Origin: a virus
Reading direction: 5' to 3' (one strand)
DNA length: 64,000 bases
IMG/VR virus record: IMGVR_UViG_3300044691_000429
Location: 29,142 to 93,141 of that record
Part shown: in pieces, positions 55,556 through 62,622 of the stretch
How the letters are laid out: the number at the start of each line of letters is the position of its first letter
How positions within the stretch are numbered: position 1 is the stretch's first letter
The notes under the pieces: model-generated
The model's database searches: none
The model's input: only the letters and a program-made list of their open reading frames with translations
Told to the model about the DNA's origin: nothing
Position numbers and translations under genes: made by a program

Positions 55556-55974
55556 CTCGCACCCGCCAGTTCCCCGGCGCCGACGGTGCGGAGTTCGGTG
55601 GTCGTCTCGTTGTCCGGCCAGACGGGCAGCGGGTGCTCCCCGGTGACCTCCGTGTAGATCGGCGACGGGGTGTGGCGGGCTTCGACATACGGCCCGGCGA
55701 TCCGCTCCAGCTCGCGGACCTTGCGGTTCGCGTCGTTGAGCGCCGCCCCGAGGCGCTGGTTCGCGGCTGCGGCGGCGTTGGCCCGGGCGTGCTCCGTCTC
55801 CCAGTTGTCGTGGAACCAGTCGTGCCGGACCGCGAGTTCGGCGATCATGTCGTCGGCCATTGCGAGCCGCTTGTCGCGGTCGGCCACCTGCGCGCCGAGC
55901 CGGATCACGTCCGCGCTCAGCGCGCACAGTTCCCGGCTGCGGTCCTTGCGGGCTGCGAGGAAGTGGAGTCTCAT
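55552..55974 (-). CDS. Coiled-coil protein, unknown function
   Basis: 140 residues from ATG 55974. RLGAQVADRDKRLAMADDMIAELAVRHDWFHDNWETEHARANAAAAANQRLGAALNDANRKVRELERIAG is a coiled coil; the rest is beta-like with TPSPIYTEVTGEHPLPVWPDNETTTELR. Coupled to both neighbours by ATGA overlaps. Confidence 0.5.
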   Translation of the reverse strand: MRLHFLAARKDRSRELCALSADVIRLGAQVADRDKRLAMADDMIAELAVRHDWFHDNWETEHARANAAAAANQRLGAALNDANRKVRELERIAGPYVEARHTPSPIYTEVTGEHPLPVWPDNETTTELRTVGAGELAGAR

Positions 55975-56237
55975 GCGGCACCGCCCTCGGGCGTGGTCGT
56001 GAGCGCTTTGGCCCACTGCGCACCCGCGTCGTCGATGTGGGCGATGGCGATGTGCGGGCGGGTGACGAACGCGGCGGTGAGGGCGAGCGTCGCGTGGACC
56101 TGCGCTTCGGCCGTCAGCGCGTCGGCGATCCGGTGGCGCTCGGCGTCGTCCTGCCAGTCGCCGTTCTCAGTGATGCGGTGCTTCAGCGCTCCGGTGAGCA
56201 GCTGCTCGGCTTCGCGGTAGTGCTCGGGTCCGGTCAT
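55971..56237 (-). CDS. Small helical protein, unknown function
   Basis: 88 residues from ATG 56237. GPEHYREAEQLLTGALKHRITENGDWQDDAERHRIADALTAEAQVHATLALTAAFVTRPHIAIAHIDDAGAQWAKAL. All-helical, resembling small actinophage repeats. Role unknown. Confidence 0.55.
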   Translation of the reverse strand: MTGPEHYREAEQLLTGALKHRITENGDWQDDAERHRIADALTAEAQVHATLALTAAFVTRPHIAIAHIDDAGAQWAKALTTTPEGGAA

Positions 56238-56482
56238 CGGGTCCCCCTGGTGGTGGTCTGGTCTGTGTCGATGCCGAGTGCGTCGAGGAGTTTGAGCAGG
56301 TCGGCGCATGCGCGGCGGTCGTAGGCGACGGAGCGTCCGGCGCTGACCGGGTCGGTGTCGTCCAGCGGGTGCGGGTACTTCGCGGCGACGTGGTCGGCGA
56401 CCCGGATGGCGGCCGCGCGTTCCTCGGTGTGGCTGCTGCGGCTGCTGGCCCGGGTGGTGACCACGTCGGGGTCGAGGTTCAC
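56234..56482 (-). CDS. Small helical protein, unknown function
   Basis: 82 residues from GTG 56482. TEERAAAIRVADHVAAKYPHPLDDTDPVSAGRSVAYDRRACADLLKLLDALGIDTDQTT. Coupled array member; no family recognised. Confidence 0.5.
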   Translation of the reverse strand: MNLDPDVVTTRASSRSSHTEERAAAIRVADHVAAKYPHPLDDTDPVSAGRSVAYDRRACADLLKLLDALGIDTDQTTTRGTR

Positions 56483-56718
56483 GACGCCCCCTTGGCCACG
56501 TAGTACTGACCGCCGGGCCGGTTGTGCTGGTCGAGCAGGCCCATCCGGTGCAGGCGTCGCAGGTCCGCGGCGTGCGTGGTGCCCTTGGGGGCGTCGTAGC
56601 CGTGGTCGCGGTAGGTCCGGCCTACGCGGGCCGGTCCCCACTCGCCGCTGTCCGGGGTGATCTCGCCGCGCAGGAACGCCAGGCGCGGCGGGAGGGCGGT
56701 GGTGGTCGTGGCGCTCAT
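56479..56718 (-). CDS. Small protein with an HTH-like C-terminus
   Basis: 79 residues. LPPRLAFLRGEITPDSGEWGPARVGRTYRDHGYDAPKGTTHAADLRRLHRMGLLDQHNRPGGQYYVAKG; the LRRLHRMGLLDQ..GGQYYV end resembles the wing of a winged helix. Possible regulator. Confidence 0.55.
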   Translation of the reverse strand: MSATTTTALPPRLAFLRGEITPDSGEWGPARVGRTYRDHGYDAPKGTTHAADLRRLHRMGLLDQHNRPGGQYYVAKGAS

Positions 56719-57260
56719 CGCTGACCACCAGCCGGGGTGAGCTTCGAGGCCCAGACGTGCAGCTCGTGGAAGTCGTCGTCCACGAGACCGAGGCGCGGGT
56801 CGACGTGGTGGAGCAGCGCGGGCCCGGCGTGGTGGGCGGCGACGTAGGCCCGGTCTTTTTCGCCCATCTCGTCATCGACCCAGGCGAACGGGCGGCCGTC
56901 GGCGTACTCGACGAGCTGGTGGGTCTTCCAGTAGGTGTCGTCTTCCATCCGGTCGGACACCGGGCGGCGTTCCAGGTCCCAGTCCACGAACGGCAGCTCG
57001 GGCAGGCCGATGTGCGGGCTGATCCACTCGTTGGCCTCGGCCGCCCACGTCGTGCCCCACACCAGCTCGAACGGCAGCGCGATCAGGTAGGAGCCGTGCG
57101 CCGGGTTGAGCCACACCCGAAGCGGCTTCTGCCAGGGCTGCTCCCAGCCGGACGGGCGCATCCGGTGCGTCACATAGCCCTCGGGGCGGCGGCTGGGCTT
57201 GGCGGCGTAGGGGTTGAGGGGGCCGTCCACGTCGAGGAACAGCAGGGGTCGGGCGTTCAC
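56715..57260 (-). CDS. HAD-superfamily enzyme of the SAK RNA-repair type
   Basis: 181 residues from GTG 57260. RPLLFLDVDGPLNPYAA holds the nucleophile motif DxDGxxNP of HAD-fold proteins linked to Swiss-army-knife RNA-repair systems; PFAWVDDEMGEKDRAYVAAHHAGPALLHHVDPRLGLVDDDF provides the later acidic motif. It may remove phosphates from RNA ends and restore cleaved tRNA after host defence. The partner ligase or kinase is not seen here. Confidence 0.65.
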   Translation of the reverse strand: MNARPLLFLDVDGPLNPYAAKPSRRPEGYVTHRMRPSGWEQPWQKPLRVWLNPAHGSYLIALPFELVWGTTWAAEANEWISPHIGLPELPFVDWDLERRPVSDRMEDDTYWKTHQLVEYADGRPFAWVDDEMGEKDRAYVAAHHAGPALLHHVDPRLGLVDDDFHELHVWASKLTPAGGQR

Positions 57261-57481
57261 TGGTCGTCTCCGTTCGGTCCGTGGTCGTCGTCCCGCATGC
57301 GGCAGTAGCGGGTGCAGTAGGTGATGCGGTTGGAGGGGAGCGGGTAGCCGCAGTACTCGCAGTCGTTCGGGAGCGGGGCGGGCTGGCAGCGGGCGAGGTA
57401 GCGGCCGATTGCGAAGCCGAGCCCGACCTCGGCCACGAACGCGGCGGCGATGCAGCCAAGGACCCACAGGGCGGCGGTCAC
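57257..57481 (-). CDS. Small membrane protein with zinc motif
   Basis: 74 residues from GTG 57481. One N-terminal membrane segment (ALWVLGCIAAAFVAEVGLGFAIGRYLA) followed by NDCEYCGYPLPSNRITYCTRYCRMRDDD, a CxxC...CxxxC zinc site. GTGA coupling to both sides. Confidence 0.6.
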   Translation of the reverse strand: MTAALWVLGCIAAAFVAEVGLGFAIGRYLARCQPAPLPNDCEYCGYPLPSNRITYCTRYCRMRDDDHGPNGDDQ

Positions 57482-57798
57482 GACCCCTCCCCCGGCGCCT
57501 CGGCGGCTTCGATGCGGGCGGCCCACTGCTCGGGCGTCTCCGTGTGGCCGTCGTGGATGGTGCGGGCGAAGTCGGCGGCCTCGTCCGGCTCCTGGGTCAG
57601 CGGTGCGGCACCGGTCAGCCGGCGCAGGCCCGGGATATGGGCGGAGCACAGGGCCAGTCCGGCGAGGACCAGCGCGACGGGCAGCGCGATCACCGGCAGG
57701 AGCGTCAGCACGGGGTGCCCCCGGTCGGGGGCTTGGGGTACGGCTTCGGCTGCGGCCTGATCGTCGGGAGCCAGGGGGCGCGGATCACGAGGGATCAC
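57478..57798 (-). CDS. Membrane protein, single span
   Basis: 106 residues from GTG 57798. VLTLLPVIALPVALVLAGLALCSAHI is the membrane segment (~30-55), followed by an acidic helical tail (DEAADFARTIHDGHTETPEQWAARIEAAEA). Overlaps the upstream gene by 14 nt. Role unknown. Confidence 0.55.
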   Translation of the reverse strand: MIPRDPRPLAPDDQAAAEAVPQAPDRGHPVLTLLPVIALPVALVLAGLALCSAHIPGLRRLTGAAPLTQEPDEAADFARTIHDGHTETPEQWAARIEAAEAPGEGS

Positions 57799-58426
57799 CG
57801 GCCTCGGTGGGCCACGCGATGGGCAGGCCCAACTGCTCGGCCAAGACCCGGCGGGCTTCCGCATGCCCCTGCCAGCGGTTGTAGTCAGCCGAGTCGTCCG
57901 GGTGGCAGTTGCGGATCGCGGTGATGACCTCGGCTCGCTGCGCGACGAACGCGGCGACCTTCTCGACCCCCGTCTCCAGCTCGGCGACGCGGCCCCGGAG
58001 GGTGATCAGTTCGGCTGCGGTCCGGTCCTGGTGCTGCTGCGCGTCGTGCTCCGGGGTGAACACCTCGTTGCCGTGCTCGGTGGCGGCGGCGCACGGCCAT
58101 GCGGACGTCCAGCCCTCACCCCAGCACACCGAGCACACCCAGGCTTTCGGGGTGCACGTGTCCATGAACACCGGCACGTGGAACCGGGGCGGCAGTGCCG
58201 TCAGCTCCTCCGCGGACATGCCCGCGAGCAACTCGTAGCCCGGGTGATCCGGCGCCCCCAGCAACACGGCACGCTGCGCGCACCCGTCGTGTTCCACGCG
58301 TTCCAGGTGCTCCACCCGGTCCTTGCAGGCGCCGCACGCCGACGGGTCCGCGTTCTGGCCACGCTCGGCCACGGCGCGGGCGCGCTGCTCAGCCCAGAAG
58401 GCGTCGTCCTCGGTCGGGGCGGTCAT
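57785..58426 (-). CDS. Conserved phage protein with Cys motifs, unknown function
   Basis: 213 residues. ACGACKDRVEHLERVEHDGC near residue 30, CSVCWGEGWTSAWPCAAATEH near residue 97, and a C-terminal helical half (AAELITLRGRVAELETGVEKVAAFVAQRAEVITAIRN). A zinc-ribbon pattern is likely. No catalytic motif. Confidence 0.55.
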   Translation of the reverse strand: MTAPTEDDAFWAEQRARAVAERGQNADPSACGACKDRVEHLERVEHDGCAQRAVLLGAPDHPGYELLAGMSAEELTALPPRFHVPVFMDTCTPKAWVCSVCWGEGWTSAWPCAAATEHGNEVFTPEHDAQQHQDRTAAELITLRGRVAELETGVEKVAAFVAQRAEVITAIRNCHPDDSADYNRWQGHAEARRVLAEQLGLPIAWPTEAGDPS

Positions 58427-59181
58427 GAGGCCACCGCCTCAGCCGGCGCGGCCTTCATGGCGTCGTACTGCGAGATGCCCCAGACGGCGGAGTTGCAGGC
58501 CCACAGGTAGTGGTAGGTGAGGGAGCGGACGTTCCACTCTTCGAAGCCGTCGAAGTCGAACCCGGCGGTCTGGCGGATGCTGACCTTGTGGCCGTCGCCC
58601 TTGTCCTTGTGGACCAGGACGTTCCAGCAGACGGCGGAACTCCGCGAGTCGTGGTCTTCGCTGGCCCCGCAGGAGCATTCGGTGCGGTAGGTGGCGCCGT
58701 GTTCGAACTCGCTGACCAGGCGAAGCGCGTTCTGCTGGTCGTCCAGCCAACCGCTGTCGAGGATCTCCTCGCGGACTGCGGCGCGCAGGCCCTTGGGGGC
58801 CCACTTGTCCCGGACGGCCTCGGCGACGCGCTCCTTGACCTCCTTCTCCAGGAGGCTCCGGTCGTACTCGGTGACGGAGTCGCGGCCGTTGACGAGCTTG
58901 CTGGCCCACGAAGACGGGTTGACGCGGCTGCCGCGCAGCCAGTTGAACATGTCCTCGGTGTCGTCGCCGTACCGCTGGAAGTGGAAGGAGCCGTGGCTGC
59001 CAGCGACCAGGAGGTTGTACGGCCAGACGACGAGGATGACGTGGGTGAAGCCCTGCTGCGCGACGAACTCCACGTGCCGGAACAGGCCGTCCTCGCGGAG
59101 CGCCACGAGCTTGTAGTCCTTGACGTCGTTCTGGAAGTGCCGGGCCGCGTCCTTCTCGGCCTTGGTGCGGTAGTCGGTCAT
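58423..59181 (-). CDS. Phage protein with internal zinc motif, unknown function
   Basis: 252 residues from ATG 59181. KAEKDAARHFQNDVKDYKLVALREDGLFRHVEFVAQQGFTHVILVVWPYNLLVAGSHGSFHFQRYGDDTEDMFNWLRG is a globular domain resembling proteins of actinophages; ECSCGASEDHDSR and a VCWNVLVH segment follow. The C-terminus includes SLTYHYLWACNSAVWGISQYD. Role unknown. Confidence 0.6.
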   Translation of the reverse strand: MTDYRTKAEKDAARHFQNDVKDYKLVALREDGLFRHVEFVAQQGFTHVILVVWPYNLLVAGSHGSFHFQRYGDDTEDMFNWLRGSRVNPSSWASKLVNGRDSVTEYDRSLLEKEVKERVAEAVRDKWAPKGLRAAVREEILDSGWLDDQQNALRLVSEFEHGATYRTECSCGASEDHDSRSSAVCWNVLVHKDKGDGHKVSIRQTAGFDFDGFEEWNVRSLTYHYLWACNSAVWGISQYDAMKAAPAEAVAS

Positions 59182-59570
59182 GCGACGGCCTCCTTGGCCT
59201 CGGCGGGGACGGTCCAGGCGCAGACGGCCCAGGGCAGTTCGCGGGCGCCGGGGCACAGGCGCTGCACGACGGGGAAGTGCTCGTGGCCGTTGCGGAGGTG
59301 GCGGACGACCGTGCCGTCCAGGCGAAGGGCCCGCTCCTCCCAGCAGTGGTCGCACCAGCCGCGGGGGCGCGGAGGGAGCGGAAGCACCGGGTAGGCGATG
59401 GCCCAGGTGGGGTGGGTGACCACGGCGCGCTTCGCACCCTGCGGGAGGAGGCGCACGTACTGGCGGTGGCCGCCGAGGATTACGGCGGGCTTCCCCTGGT
59501 ACGTGATCGTGGTGCCCACGAACGCGGGCACGTTGTAGTTGCGGCGGACCCACTTCAGGCTGCGGCTCAT
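59178..59570 (-). CDS. Conserved phage protein, unknown function
   Basis: 130 residues. SLKWVRRNYNVPAFVGTTITYQGKPAVILGGHRQYVRLLPQGAKRAVVTHPTWAIAYP is a small barrel-like start; CDHCWEERALRLDGTVVRHLRNGHEHFPVVQRLCPGA carries a Cys/His motif. A zinc protein with a barrel is likely. Confidence 0.55.
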   Translation of the reverse strand: MSRSLKWVRRNYNVPAFVGTTITYQGKPAVILGGHRQYVRLLPQGAKRAVVTHPTWAIAYPVLPLPPRPRGWCDHCWEERALRLDGTVVRHLRNGHEHFPVVQRLCPGARELPWAVCAWTVPAEAKEAVA

Positions 59571-59773
59571 GCGGGATCACCGGCCTGCTCGGCGGCGTGC
59601 TGGATGAGTACCCGCCCGCCGTCGGCCACCTCGTCGGTGAACATGGCGTAGGTCTGGAGCGCCCGGTTGATGATGTCGGTCCTGGTGTCGCCGGTGGCCT
59701 CCGCGGCGGCCTTCAGCGCGGCAGATGAGGCGGCCGTGAGGATGACCGTCACGCGCTCGAACTGGGCGCTCAT
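59567..59773 (-). CDS. Ribbon-helix-helix DNA-binding protein
   Basis: 68 residues from ATG 59773. FERVTVILTAASSAALKAAAEATGDTRTDIINRALQTYAMFTDEVADGG: one strand and two helices, the standard ribbon-helix-helix pattern. Probably a small transcriptional regulator of the early region. Confidence 0.7.
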   Translation of the reverse strand: MSAQFERVTVILTAASSAALKAAAEATGDTRTDIINRALQTYAMFTDEVADGGRVLIQHAAEQAGDPA

Positions 59774-60147
59774 GCCGCCACCTGCGTCCCGGCCTGCGCC
59801 TGGTCGGGGTGGAACACGCGGTGGACGCGCTCGATCAGCAGCACGTACCCGATCTCCTCCAGCGGCGACCACTCGGTGGCCGGGCCGTGCACGTCATCGA
59901 ACTTGCGGTCGGCCTCGGCCAGAGCGTTCTGCTCCAGGTCGGCGAACTCGGCCTCAAGCGGGTCGGGGGCCACCGTCAGCGGCCCGAACCAGCGGGTCAC
60001 GGTCGGCAGCGTCCACGGGAAGGACGGGCCGTCACCCCGGTCGGCGGGGTTCTGCGGGTAGGAGCACGCCAGCAGCTGCTCGCCCGCGCGGTCCACGCCG
60101 TTGGGCCGCCACACCTCGCCCTCGCGGTCGATCCACACGGTGCTCAT
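59770..60147 (-). CDS. Phage protein, unknown function
   Basis: 125 residues from ATG 60147. MSTVWIDREGEVWRPNGVDRAGEQLLACSYPQNPADRGDGPSFPW then helix FADLEQNALAEADRKFDDVHGPATEWSPLEEIGYVLLIERVHRVF. Overlaps both neighbours by ATGA. Nothing recognised. Confidence 0.5.
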   Translation of the reverse strand: MSTVWIDREGEVWRPNGVDRAGEQLLACSYPQNPADRGDGPSFPWTLPTVTRWFGPLTVAPDPLEAEFADLEQNALAEADRKFDDVHGPATEWSPLEEIGYVLLIERVHRVFHPDQAQAGTQVAA

Positions 60148-60356
60148 CGCGCCACCCCCTTGTGGGTGTGGGCGAACGGCGGGTACTCGCGGTGCGCGAT
60201 GTCCGGGTCGATCGTCAGGAACTCGTGCACCTGATCGATCAGCTCGGGCGACGGGTGGCCGGCCATCAGCCGGGCGTGCAGACGGTCCAGGTCGGCCAGC
60301 ACCTCGCCCACCGGCACGTCCAGGGAGGCGATCGTCGGGGGGGCGGAGGGGGTCAT
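60144..60356 (-). CDS. Small helical protein, unknown function
   Basis: 70 residues from ATG 60356: PVGEVLADLDRLHARLMAGHPSPELIDQVHEFLTIDPDIAHREYPPFAHTHKG. Helical. Coupled to its neighbours. Confidence 0.5.
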   Translation of the reverse strand: MTPSAPPTIASLDVPVGEVLADLDRLHARLMAGHPSPELIDQVHEFLTIDPDIAHREYPPFAHTHKGVAR

Positions 60357-60679
60357 CGGGTGCCGCCCATGTCGCAGGGCTTGATGCCACCGCTGCACGA
60401 GCACAGGCCGTCCCGGGCGATGTAGACGGCCTGACCCCAGTTCAAGGTGTCGGACGCCTTGCCCTGCCGGACGAAGTCCTCGGCGATGGACTCGCGGACC
60501 TTGGCCTCGGTCGAGGCGTTCTCCGCCGTCAGCCGCTCGATCTCGCGGGCCTGCTCGTCCACGCGCCGCTTCAGGTCGGCCGTGTCGAAGGTGTACGCCC
60601 GCTGCACGCGGTCGATCTCGCTGAGCTGCTCGGGTGTCAGGGTCCCGGCCAGTGCGGCCGGGATAGTGTTGGGAGCCAC
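60353..60679 (-). CDS. Coiled-coil protein with C-terminal Cys motif, early operon leader
   Basis: 108 residues from GTG 60679, with a strong GAAAGGAGGGA ribosome-binding site. TPEQLSEIDRVQRAYTFDTADLKRRVDEQAREIERLTAENASTEAKVRES is a coiled coil; ends GLCSCSGGIKPCDMGG. First gene of the leftward early block. Confidence 0.6.
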   Translation of the reverse strand: MAPNTIPAALAGTLTPEQLSEIDRVQRAYTFDTADLKRRVDEQAREIERLTAENASTEAKVRESIAEDFVRQGKASDTLNWGQAVYIARDGLCSCSGGIKPCDMGGTR

Positions 60680-60767
60680 GTGGCTCCCTCCTTTCGTGAG
60701 CTGTGAGGGTTGCTGCGTAGGGCTGGCCGTCGGTGTGTCAGAGCCCGGCGGCTGGCCCGCATGCCGC

Positions 60768-60992
60768 TTAGGCGGCGGCGGCGCGGGGCTGGGCGTGCAT
60801 CCCGGCACGCTCGTGGGCCTCTACTTCGCCCAGCGGAAACATCAGGTTTCGGCCGCGCTTGAAGCACGGGGGCGCGGTCCCCAGGGACCGCATGTTGTAG
60901 ATCGCCTTCTTCGTGGTCTGCCAGCGATCTGCGAGCTGCGCGACCGTGAGGTGGGGGGACTCAGCGGTCAGGGGCTTCGGGGTGATCATCAC
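60768..60992 (-). CDS. xis: Excisionase-like helix-turn-helix protein
   Basis: 74 residues (ATG 60992 or 60989). SPHLTVAQLADRWQTTKKAIYNMRSLGTAPPCFKRGRNLMFPLGEVEAHERA is a MerR/excisionase-family winged helix. Located between the XRE repressor and the early operon, near the integrase, so it may be the phage excisionase. Its start overlaps the end of the repressor gene, so the two are co-transcribed from the immunity region. Confidence 0.7.
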   Translation of the reverse strand: MMITPKPLTAESPHLTVAQLADRWQTTKKAIYNMRSLGTAPPCFKRGRNLMFPLGEVEAHERAGMHAQPRAAAA

Positions 60993-61218
60993 GTCCCTCG
61001 TTTTCGGGTTGGGCGATCTCTGCGATCGCGGCCCTGGCTGTTCGTTCTCGGTGGAGGACGAGAGCTATGCGCTTGAGCACGCCAGGGCTGGGGTTGGCTT
61101 GGTCTGTTTCGATCCGGGAGAGCCACGAGACGGAGATGCCTGCCTGATCAGCGAGCTGCGTCAGGTTGAGGCCGCACTCCTCGCGCTTGCGCCGGATCGT
61201 CGTTCCCCGGAACTGCAC
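60961..61218 (-). CDS. XRE-family regulator (minus-strand member of the immunity switch)
   Basis: 85 residues from GTG 61218. GTTIRRKREECGLNLTQLADQAGISVSWLSRIETDQANPSPGVLKRIALVL is a Cro/C1-type helix-turn-helix. It faces away from the second XRE gene at 61397, with operator-like repeats between. By orientation toward the early region it is probably the Cro-like member or an early activator; which of the two is the lysogenic repressor cannot be decided from sequence. Confidence 0.7.
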   Translation of the reverse strand: MQFRGTTIRRKREECGLNLTQLADQAGISVSWLSRIETDQANPSPGVLKRIALVLHRERTARAAIAEIAQPENEGRDDHPEAPDR

Positions 61219-61396
61219 AAGGGAGAGACTAGGAGATATTGAGAGATCTAGCAAGCGAAAGTAGGCGGCAACGAGAGATATTAGGAGATCGCAGGTCAGC
61301 GGCTTGATCATGACTGTCCGGCGCTGCAAACGGCGGGGTAACTTGTTTCCTGTCGTTGCTTCTCGTTGCTTCTGATCACCATGTGGAGACCTGGCT
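61219..61396. promoter_or_regulatory. Immunity operator/promoter region
   Basis: 178 nt between divergent XRE genes. A 16-nt element GAGATATTGAGAGATC (61233-61248) is repeated as GAGATATTAGGAGATC (61275-61290), 42 bp apart, about four helical turns. CGTTGCTTCT is repeated in tandem at 61354-61373. On the minus strand TTGCTA and TAGTCT are spaced 17 nt apart upstream of the 61218 start, giving a plausible promoter covered by the first repeat. Confidence 0.65.
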
Positions 61397-61963
61397 ATGA
61401 CCTCCGACCCCAAGCGGTGGGCGATCCTCGGTCGCGCGCTCCGCGACTCCCGCACTCGCCAGGGACTGAGCGCCGAGCAGCTTGTCGAACGCGCACGGGA
61501 GCAAGGCGGCTCAGTCGCGGGACGCACGATCTACGCGTTCGAGCGCGCAGAGACGACGCCCACTCGGAAGCCGCAGAAGCTGGAACAGGTAGCCGCCGCG
61601 CTCGGCTGGCAACCCGGCTACGTCGACCGCATCCTCGACGGCGAAGATCCGAATAGCGTCCTCGGCCAGCCGGGCACGCCCCCCTCCGCGCCCGACGAGG
61701 GGTCGCCAGCCCGGCAGGCGGCGCTCGAACTACTCCCCGCCGTCTACGAGTTCGGCCGTGCAGCCGAAGCGGCCGGCGGCGACGCCGCCCTCCGCGATGA
61801 GCTTGAGTCCGCAGCCCAGAGCCTCATCGCATCCATCCCGGGTCGAACTATGCCCAATAGGTCGACATATGGGCTTGTCGCCTACGGTCCCCACCGTCCC
61901 GGCGAGCCCGTTCCCGATGACGATGCCGAGCGCATCGAGCGGGCGCTGAAGGACGACCAGTGA
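61397..61963 (+). CDS. XRE-family repressor candidate (plus-strand member of the immunity switch)
   Basis: 188 residues from ATG 61397. RWAILGRALRDSRTRQGLSAEQLVERAREQGGSVAGRTIYAFERAETTPTRKPQKLEQVAAALGWQPGYVDRIL is an extended XRE HTH; the remaining ~100 residues are an Ala/Glu-rich helical domain (AALELLPAVYEFGRAAEAAGGDAALRDELESAAQSL), possibly for dimerisation. It is followed by the metallopeptidase and integrase genes, the usual lysogeny operon, so it is the best candidate for the lysogenic repressor. Confidence 0.7.
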   Translation: MTSDPKRWAILGRALRDSRTRQGLSAEQLVERAREQGGSVAGRTIYAFERAETTPTRKPQKLEQVAAALGWQPGYVDRILDGEDPNSVLGQPGTPPSAPDEGSPARQAALELLPAVYEFGRAAEAAGGDAALRDELESAAQSLIASIPGRTMPNRSTYGLVAYGPHRPGEPVPDDDAERIERALKDDQ

Positions 61964-62121
61964 GGCGTACACCTCTCCCCGCCTGCACGGTGCCCGAGTC
62001 TGCGCGGTCGCCTGCCGCTGGCGAGGGCTGGCTGTCTCCGCATGCCATCAATCGGCCGCATGGGAAACGGGAGGAAAGATTTCTTCACGATTCCTACCCA
62101 CGACCGGCCGCAAGGGGGTAG
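61960..62121 (+). CDS. Possible tiny coupled ORF
   Basis: 53 codons from GTG 61960, overlapping the repressor stop by GTGA and ending at TAG 62121. The sequence (SARSPAAGEGWLSPHAINRPHGKREERFLHDSYPRPAARG) is of low quality and no family is recognised. The 206 nt from 61964 to 62169 may instead be a promoter or leader region for the next gene. Confidence 0.3.
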   Translation: MRRTPLPACTVPESARSPAAGEGWLSPHAINRPHGKREERFLHDSYPRPAARG

Positions 62122-62169
62122 AACTGTCCATCTCGGACGCTTCCCACGTCAACAACCCATGGGGGGCGT

Positions 62170-62622
62170 ATGTCCGAGTCCGCAGGACGACTGGAAACGC
62201 ACGTCGGACTCCAGTACAACCCCGAGATCACCCTCGACCGGCTCGGGATAGCCGTCGTCCGCATCTGGCTGCGGGACACCTGGGCGGCATGGTCGGCGTC
62301 CAACCGGACCGTAGTCCTCGCTTCGGGGCTGACCCGCATCCAGGAGCGCTGCGTCCTCGCCCACGAGGTTGAGCACATCGCGGGCGGCGACTTCGACTGC
62401 AGCAACAGGCGCCTGTCGATCCGCCAGGAGCGCCGCGCCGACATCGGCGCCGCACGTAGGCTGATCGCCATCTCGGACCTGGCGGAGATCGCTCAGTGGG
62501 CCGACGATGTGTCCACCGCCGCCCTGGAACTGAACGTCACCGAACGCATGTTGCAGGTGCGGCTCAACGACCTGGCGGGAGAGGGGTGGCCGTGGCCGGC
62601 TGGATCGAAGATCGCTGGTTGA
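62170..62622 (+). CDS. ImmA/IrrE-like metallopeptidase
   Basis: 150 residues from ATG 62170. The zinc-peptidase motif HEVEHIAGG (HExxH at 65-69) is followed by the conserved downstream RQERRADIGAARRLIAI segment. ImmA/IrrE enzymes cleave XRE-type repressors in response to signals, switching prophages from lysogeny. Genetic neighbourhood (XRE repressor 200 nt upstream) suits that role. It overlaps the integrase start by 37 nt. Confidence 0.75.
   Translation: MSESAGRLETHVGLQYNPEITLDRLGIAVVRIWLRDTWAAWSASNRTVVLASGLTRIQERCVLAHEVEHIAGGDFDCSNRRLSIRQERRADIGAARRLIAISDLAEIAQWADDVSTAALELNVTERMLQVRLNDLAGEGWPWPAGSKIAG

Noticed and set aside
53963-55657. 564-residue plus-strand frame opposite the clamp-like gene
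   Set aside because: Val/Gly repetitive product with no domain; the minus-strand clamp frame has clear family motifs.
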